Made by a program: the position numbers and the translations under genes
Assembly: GCA_944392705.1 (NCBI GenBank)
Contig: CALXXO010000003.1
Location: 1-43,689, forward strand
DNA from: an uncultured Spirochaetaceae bacterium
Lineage (GTDB): Bacteria; Spirochaetota; Spirochaetia; Sphaerochaetales; Sphaerochaetaceae
Length of the DNA: 43,689 nucleotides
Direction: 5' to 3'
The notes under the pieces: generated by a model
What the model was told of the DNA's origin: nothing
The model's database searches: none
Seen by the model: only the letters and a program-made list of their open reading frames with translations
Part shown: positions 39,543-43,689 of the stretch, one piece after another
Layout of the letters: every line of letters starts with the position of its first letter
Position numbering within the stretch: position 1 is the first letter of the stretch

Positions 39543-40170
39543 TCACTTCCAGCATCCATAGTGAAGCTGCTTATCGAAGTCTGGCTCACACTGCTCCAGA
39601 TTCATTTCAGAAGGATCTGGATGACCGATTCCGATAAATACAGGCATCTTATATGTTGCAGGCACCTTCAGTATCTTTTTTACAGCTTCATGTTCCTCAT
39701 TCTCAGGTATACGCATTGAGCATGAGAGACCTTCAGCGGTAGCAGCTAGAAAGATATTTTCCACAGAACACCAAAGGGTGGCAAACTGATTGAGATGGGA
39801 GAAATCACCGCCGCTGATGTTCCTCTCCTGAAACAGAGGAATGATAATCACCGATGCATTTTTCAGCATTGTATATTGTTTTGGCACAGCATAAGCAAAC
39901 ATTCTCTGTCCCGCAGTAATCGGATAAGGACGCGGAACATTTAAATACTTTTCTGCGTCAAACTTCTCAGCAGTCTTCCGCGCATAGTCAAGAATCTTAT
40001 CCTTTTCTTCCTGCTGTCCTCAGGATTATGAAATGCCAGTTACGTTTATGATTCCAAGTAGGAACCTTGTATGCTGCTTCTAGAATTCTCTTCATTGATT
40101 CGGGCTTTATTTCCTCATCAATGAACTCTCTTGCAGTCCGCCTTTTTTCGATTACCTCATAGAACTCCAT
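39543..40170 (-). pseudogene. Frameshifted nitroreductase
   Basis: From ATG 40170 (AGAGGG ribosome-binding site) the frame reads as an FMN-dependent nitroreductase N-terminus (VIEKRRTAREFIDEE, then VPTWNHKRNWHFIIL) and then hits TAA after about 59 codons. The rest of the protein (EEKDKILDYARKTAEKFD to ITAGQRMFAYAVPKQ and on to IGIGHPDP) continues in the +1 frame until TGA at 39543. The whole span is 628 bases, one more than a 209-codon gene needs, so a single inserted base near 40000-40021 explains it. Either the gene is inactive or this is a sequencing error. The intact protein would reduce nitro compounds or quinones using NAD(P)H. Confidence 0.82.
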
Positions 40171-40294
40171 GAATCCCTCTTGCCCTTATCCCATAGTATC
40201 ATATGATGCCATGATTAAATGAGCGTGATAAGATAATGCAGGCGATTCATCTCTAGCTTATTGCCAAAACAGGATAAAAACATTGGAGGTTTTC

Positions 40295-41086
40295 ATGAAG
40301 ACATTTGCAATCGCAGGTTGCGGTCATCTTGGTAAAATTGTCAAGGAAGCATATATAAGCGGTCTATTGAAAGGTTATAAACTCATAGCTACCTACTCAA
40401 GGAAGATAGAAGATGCAGAAAAGCTAACCGAAGGAACAGAAGCAAAAGCACTTCCATCAATGGAGGATGTGATCGCACTAAAACCAGATTACATCATCGA
40501 AACAGCATCAATTGCGCTCTTGAAGGAATTCACAATCCCGGCTCTTGAAAAAGGAACCAGCATCATTCCCCTTTCAATCGGTGCTTTTGCAGATAGCGAT
40601 TTCAAGACAAAAGCTTTGGAAGCAGCAGAAAACAGTGGAGCAAGAATATACATTCCGTCAGGTGCTGTTGGAGGATTTGATGTGTTGAACACAATCTCCC
40701 TCATTGCAAAATACAATGAATGGGAAATAAAAGCTGGGATACATACACATAAAGGACCGAATTCACTGAAGAATACCCCGCTCTACTCCGACAACCTCCA
40801 GGACGAGGAAAAGGAAGTCTTCTCCGGTTCAACAAAGGAAGCCATTGCACTTCTTCCAACAAAAGTGAATGTAGCAGTTGCTTCAGCATTGGCGACAATC
40901 GGGCCGGAAAACGCAAAAGCTGAAATCACAAGCGTTCCTGGGTTCATAGGAGATGACCACTGCATCACCGTGGAAACAGAAGGACTTAAAGCCATTGTTG
41001 ATATCTACTCGGCAAACAGCGACATAGCAGCATGGTCTGTCGTCGCGCTGATGAGGAATCTCTCATCCCCGATGATGTTCTTCTAG
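40295..41086 (+). CDS. Aspartate dehydrogenase-like oxidoreductase
   Basis: The protein has 263 residues from the ATG at 40295 (ribosome-binding site GGAGG). The NAD-binding motif AGCGHLG lies at 7-13, and the family layout of L-aspartate dehydrogenase (NadX, DUF108) is visible: PDYIIETAS, IIPLSIGAFAD, IPSGAVGGFDVLNTI and LPTKVNVAVASALA, with a late DDHCITVETEG. NadX oxidises aspartate to iminoaspartate for NAD synthesis, but there are no nadA or nadC genes here. Instead a 2-hydroxyacid dehydrogenase-like gene follows after 9 bases, so the true substrate may be another amino acid or imine. Confidence 0.78.
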   Translation: MKTFAIAGCGHLGKIVKEAYISGLLKGYKLIATYSRKIEDAEKLTEGTEAKALPSMEDVIALKPDYIIETASIALLKEFTIPALEKGTSIIPLSIGAFADSDFKTKALEAAENSGARIYIPSGAVGGFDVLNTISLIAKYNEWEIKAGIHTHKGPNSLKNTPLYSDNLQDEEKEVFSGSTKEAIALLPTKVNVAVASALATIGPENAKAEITSVPGFIGDDHCITVETEGLKAIVDIYSANSDIAAWSVVALMRNLSSPMMFF

Positions 41087-41095
41087 AGGTGCAAT

Positions 41096-41998
41096 ATGAG
41101 AAAATTCAGGAAACTTGTCGAAGTCGGACCTATAGGACTTCAGGATTGGGCAGAAGCCAAACTCAAAGACGTAGCAACCGAAATTGTCCGCTACGACACT
41201 CTCCCGGAAAGCGAGGATGAACTTGTTGAAAGAATCGCGGATGCAGATGCAATCCTTGTAAGGACTCTGCCCCAGGTACCTGCTTCCGTCCTATCAAGAT
41301 GCCCGAATCTTAAGTATGTGGGAATGTGCTGTTCCCTCTACTCCAAGGAAAGTGCCAATGTCGATATAGCTTATGCCGAAAGCCATGGGATAACAGTCTA
41401 TGGAATCAGGGACTATGGAGACAAAGGTGTAACTGAATTCGTTGTCTATGCACTGGTAAGAATACTCCATGGATATGATTGGCCGATGTGGAGGAAAAGA
41501 CCAAAGGAAATAACGGGACTGAAAATAGGCTTCGTCGGCTTCGGCACAAGCGGTCAGATGACGGCAAGGCTTTTGAAGGCAATGGGAGCTGAAATAACAT
41601 ACTTTGCACGTTCTGTGAAAGATGAATGCGAAAAAGAAGGAATGCACTATCAGCCGCTTGAGGACCTTCTCGAACAGTCAGAAGTGGTGATTACCTGCCT
41701 GAACAAAGGTGTGATCCTGCTGGGTGAAGAAGAATTCAAGCATCTGGGAAACGGCAAGATAATGATCAACACTTCCATCGGACCTGCTTCTGATATGGCA
41801 GCCCTTAAGAAATGGATACTTGACGACAGCAACACATTCGTTTCCGATACATCTGGCGGTGTCGGCGATATCTACAACGAAGTCAAGGATAGAAAGAATG
41901 TACTATGCCCCGATGCATCCGCAGGAATGACTGAGGAAGCATATGATCTCATGAGTAGGAAAGTCCTGGATAACATAGAGAAGATGCTTTCGGAATGA
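41096..41998 (+). CDS. D-2-hydroxyacid dehydrogenase-like oxidoreductase with altered active site
   Basis: The protein has 300 residues. The fold is that of NAD-dependent D-isomer-specific 2-hydroxyacid dehydrogenases: catalytic-domain strand ADAILVRTLPQVPASVLSRCPNLKYVG, Rossmann motif GFGTSG at 148-153, and the EVVITCLN segment. The expected catalytic arginine (family N-x-x-R-G) is Ile228 in NTSIGPAS, and the active-site histidine (family P-H) is Asp273 in CPDAS. The chemistry must therefore differ from standard members, or the enzyme binds NAD for another purpose. It follows the aspartate dehydrogenase-like gene by 9 bases in an apparent two-gene operon that ends in a terminator. Confidence 0.8.
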   Translation: MRKFRKLVEVGPIGLQDWAEAKLKDVATEIVRYDTLPESEDELVERIADADAILVRTLPQVPASVLSRCPNLKYVGMCCSLYSKESANVDIAYAESHGITVYGIRDYGDKGVTEFVVYALVRILHGYDWPMWRKRPKEITGLKIGFVGFGTSGQMTARLLKAMGAEITYFARSVKDECEKEGMHYQPLEDLLEQSEVVITCLNKGVILLGEEEFKHLGNGKIMINTSIGPASDMAALKKWILDDSNTFVSDTSGGVGDIYNEVKDRKNVLCPDASAGMTEEAYDLMSRKVLDNIEKMLSE

Positions 41999-42015
41999 AA
42001 CCTTAAGTCGACAAT

Positions 42016-42048
42016 ACAGCTCTGGACAAAACCAATTTCCAGAGCTGT
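42016..42048 (+). terminator. Intrinsic terminator of the two-dehydrogenase operon
   Basis: A perfect 10-bp stem (ACAGCTCTGG at 42016-42025, CCAGAGCTGT at 42039-42048) with a 13-base loop is followed by TTTTC. It lies between the convergent hydroxyacid dehydrogenase-like gene and the DUF1275 gene. Confidence 0.8.
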
Positions 42049-42059
42049 TTTCATCTGCT

Positions 42060-42779
42060 TCAATGCCCTGAAGGTTTTCTATCGAGCATATCATGTTCAG
42101 ATGTGAGATCTGCGCGAACGAGGGCAATGAATACAATCATGGTCGGGATGATGGCAATCCATATCGCTCTCTCCTGAAGAATCTGGCAGAACGCTGTGAG
42201 CACAACACCGCCAACAAGGAAGGCGACAAGCATACAGAAGTGGACAAGTCCCCTTCTGGCTGCCTTCATGTCTCCTTTTCTGACAATCTTTGCGAGCGCG
42301 ACACCAACCTGCCTGACATGATTGGTGCAGAAAGTGGTGGCCATCGGAATCCCCTCCATCTGCCTGAAGGTGTTGTACTGCATCGCCGCAACGAAATTTA
42401 TGATGATCTGCACGACATGATCAGGCACTTCAAGCGGAATGAATCCCACAGAAAAGAAAACAAGCATCTCGAATGCAATCAGGTAAGTATCCCATCTAAG
42501 GAACCCCAGCTTCTTCACAGGAGATGGAAGGGCCTCTGAAATAAAGGATCCCAGACAGTAGGCCGTGAATGGAATAAGATAATAAAGCGCTCCTGAAATA
42601 TCCTTATGCCCAAACTCAACAGCCATCAGGACCATGTTAGCTGTCTGAGCATTGCAGAATACCCCGCCCCTCATATTATATGTATAAGCACCCATCATTC
42701 CTGCGCTCAACATCAAAAGCGCATATATTTCTCGCCGTTCACAAGTAAGATACCGAGGTTTTTCTGTCTCTGAAGCCAT
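42060..42779 (-). CDS. DUF1275 (YoaK-like) membrane protein
   Basis: The protein has 239 residues and about six membrane helices. LLMLSAGMMGAYTYNMRGGVFCNAQTANMVLMA near residues 20-52 is the DUF1275 signature (a Gly-rich first helix, then an xQTGN-like turn, here AQTAN), and AAMQYNTFRQMEGIPMATTFCTNHVRQVG is the second (family MG.QN......T..TTNMTG). Its transport or other function is unknown; YoaK-like proteins are inner-membrane proteins of unclear role. A strong AGGAGGG ribosome-binding site precedes ATG 42779. It is divergent from fhs. Confidence 0.85.
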   Translation of the reverse strand: MASETEKPRYLTCERREIYALLMLSAGMMGAYTYNMRGGVFCNAQTANMVLMAVEFGHKDISGALYYLIPFTAYCLGSFISEALPSPVKKLGFLRWDTYLIAFEMLVFFSVGFIPLEVPDHVVQIIINFVAAMQYNTFRQMEGIPMATTFCTNHVRQVGVALAKIVRKGDMKAARRGLVHFCMLVAFLVGGVVLTAFCQILQERAIWIAIIPTMIVFIALVRADLTSEHDMLDRKPSGH

Positions 42780-42838
42780 ATTTCCCTCCTCTGAGTCCAG
42801 CTGAGTCTACACCCATTGGTTTTTCTTAACAACGCTCA

Positions 42839-42866
42839 TTGACTCGCCATTCGCCAATGCCTAAAT
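42839..42866 (+). promoter_or_regulatory. Possible fhs promoter
   Basis: TTGACT at 42839-42844 and CTAAAT at 42861-42866 have a 16-base spacer. The predicted start site near 42873 is only about 5 bases before ATG 42878, so the message would be nearly leaderless; no ribosome-binding site is seen. Confidence 0.4.
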
Positions 42867-42877
42867 TGGACAGGGAT

Positions 42878-43689
42878 ATGCTTACAGATATTGAGATTGC
42901 ACAGAACGCAAAAGCAGAGAAGATTGAGGATATTGCCGCAAAGGTAAACCTTTCGGAGGAAATTCTCGAACCATACGGACGATACAAGGCAAAAGTGGAT
43001 TACACTGCTATCAAAAACAGGGAAGAAAAAGGCAGGCTTATCCTTGTAACAGCTATAAACCCTACTCCAGAAGGAGAAGGAAAGACGACTGTCTCGATAG
43101 GACTTGCAGACGCGCTCGCGCTCAAAGGTGTCAAAGTCTCGCTTGCATTGAGGGAACCCTCGCTCGGCCCTGTATTCGGGCTCAAAGGAGGAGCAACAGG
43201 CGGTGGATACTCACAGATTATCCCGATGGAGGATATCAATCTGCATTTCACCGGCGATATGCACGCAATAAGCGCTGCAAACAATCTCATTGCTGCCATG
43301 ATAGACAACTCGATAGAACACTCCAATCCTCTCGGGATAGATCCCCGAAGAGTTTACTGGCGCCGATGTGTCGATATGAATGACAGGCAGCTACGGTTCA
43401 TAGTATCCGGGCTTGGAGGAAAGAATAACGGAACACCAAGGGAGGAGTCGTTCGATATAACAGCGGCGAGCGAGATAATGGCAACACTCTGTCTTGCAGA
43501 GGATATGGCTGATCTGAAGAAGAGAGTATCCCGACTCATCGTCGCAAGAAAGTATTCCGGAGGACTTGTACGTGTATCAGACCTGAATGTGACAGGAGCA
43601 GTATGTACGCTTCTTAAAGATGCAATCAAGCCGAACCTTGTACAGACACTTGGAGGAACACCGGCTTTTGTGCATGGCGGTCCTTTTGC
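42878..43689 (+). CDS. fhs: Formate-tetrahydrofolate ligase, partial (C-terminus outside window)
   Basis: The frame is open from ATG 42878 to the window end, 270 codons. [20 protein letters not shown] is the usual family N-terminus, [23 protein letters not shown] contains the nucleotide-binding loop, and [36 protein letters not shown] and [17 protein letters not shown] are conserved family blocks. It makes 10-formyl-tetrahydrofolate from formate, ATP and tetrahydrofolate for one-carbon metabolism. An in-frame ATG at 42857 would add seven residues but lies upstream of the predicted transcription start. Confidence 0.95.
   Translation, partial: MLTDIEIAQNAKAEKIEDIAAKVNLSEEILEPYGRYKAKVDYTAIKNREEKGRLILVTAINPTPEGEGKTTVSIGLADALALKGVKVSLALREPSLGPVFGLKGGATGGGYSQIIPMEDINLHFTGDMHAISAANNLIAAMIDNSIEHSNPLGIDPRRVYWRRCVDMNDRQLRFIVSGLGGKNNGTPREESFDITAASEIMATLCLAEDMADLKKRVSRLIVARKYSGGLVRVSDLNVTGAVCTLLKDAIKPNLVQTLGGTPAFVHGGPF

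Noticed and set aside
39543-39902. A stand-alone 119-residue gene
   Set aside because: It is the C-terminal part of the frameshifted nitroreductase. The residues before its first methionine continue the same family in the same frame, and there is no ribosome-binding site.
1-43689. CRISPR arrays, tRNA or rRNA genes, insertion sequences, prophage or integrase genes
   Set aside because: None was found on either strand; no repeat array, transposase motif or tRNA-like end was recognised.

Overview
This 43.7 kb window reads as a compact, gene-dense bacterial chromosome segment of roughly even base composition. It most likely comes from a spirochaete of the Sphaerochaeta/Treponema kind. That assignment is inferred from fused aspartate carbamoyltransferase (PyrB-PyrI), a form known from Treponema and Thermotoga, together with the rplU-rpmA-obg-nadD-yqeK-rsfS order and the general protein character. 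It was not checked against any database. No rRNA, tRNA, CRISPR array, insertion sequence or integrase was seen. Many gene pairs overlap by 1-26 bases, and several convergent pairs abut or overlap.

Layout. 1-2666 (-): a three-gene operon of an AAA ATPase and an RloB-like protein (RloA/RloB, AbiL-like defence pair) followed after one base by a 7-TM LuxR-type regulator cut by the window edge. 2916-5040 (-): a lipoprotein and a degenerate PdxA homologue. 5131-5274 (+): a possible small, very acidic protein. 5347-9344 (+): a TrpXYZ-like ABC importer with two tandem substrate-binding proteins, a permease and an ATPase. 9362-12085 (+): two tandem MATE exporters. 12095-12873: a divergent HxlR regulator and cupin pair. 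12921-16420 (-): the ribosome/GTPase cluster rplU, rpmA, obg, nadD, yqeK, rsfS plus one unknown gene. 16574-17122 (+): a TetR regulator with a perfect palindrome upstream. 17104-24208: argS, birA, a small winged-helix-like protein, cysE (+), mtaB, tyrA and a leucine-rich-repeat protein. 24301-25640 (+): pta and a DUF6506 protein. 25641-31001 (-): rsmA, a ComEC-like channel, an unknown membrane protein, a phosphosugar mutase and a HAD phosphatase. 31059-32282 (+): an RlmI-like methyltransferase. 32283-33323 (-): corA. 33491-39376 (-): a pyrimidine operon pyrBI-pyrE-pyrF-pyrDK-pyrC. 39543-40170 (-): a frameshifted nitroreductase. 40295-41998 (+): an aspartate-dehydrogenase-like and 2-hydroxyacid-dehydrogenase-like pair. 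42060-42779 (-): a DUF1275 membrane protein. 42878-43689 (+): the start of fhs.

The most interesting signals are regulatory and lie outside the long genes. (1) The pyr operon is preceded by a good promoter, a 20-codon leader peptide with a strong ribosome-binding site, and a GC stem plus T-run terminator that starts 3 bases after the leader stop codon. This is the architecture of UTP-sensing attenuation at enterobacterial pyrBI. (2) corA is preceded by a 16-codon leader ORF, acidic at its N-terminus and carrying Pro-Leu-Pro, with a strong ribosome-binding site and a perfect 8-bp hairpin between its stop codon and the corA ribosome-binding site. This recalls mgtL/corL leaders of magnesium transporter genes. 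(3) The same operon encodes a PyrD-PyrK fusion in addition to the PyrB-PyrI fusion, so one message carries two fused pyrimidine enzymes. (4) The RloA/RloB pair sits with a membrane-anchored regulator and its RloB motifs are altered. The remaining findings are smaller: enzymes of known fold that have lost standard catalytic residues, operator-like palindromes, tandem paralogues and possible leaderless starts.
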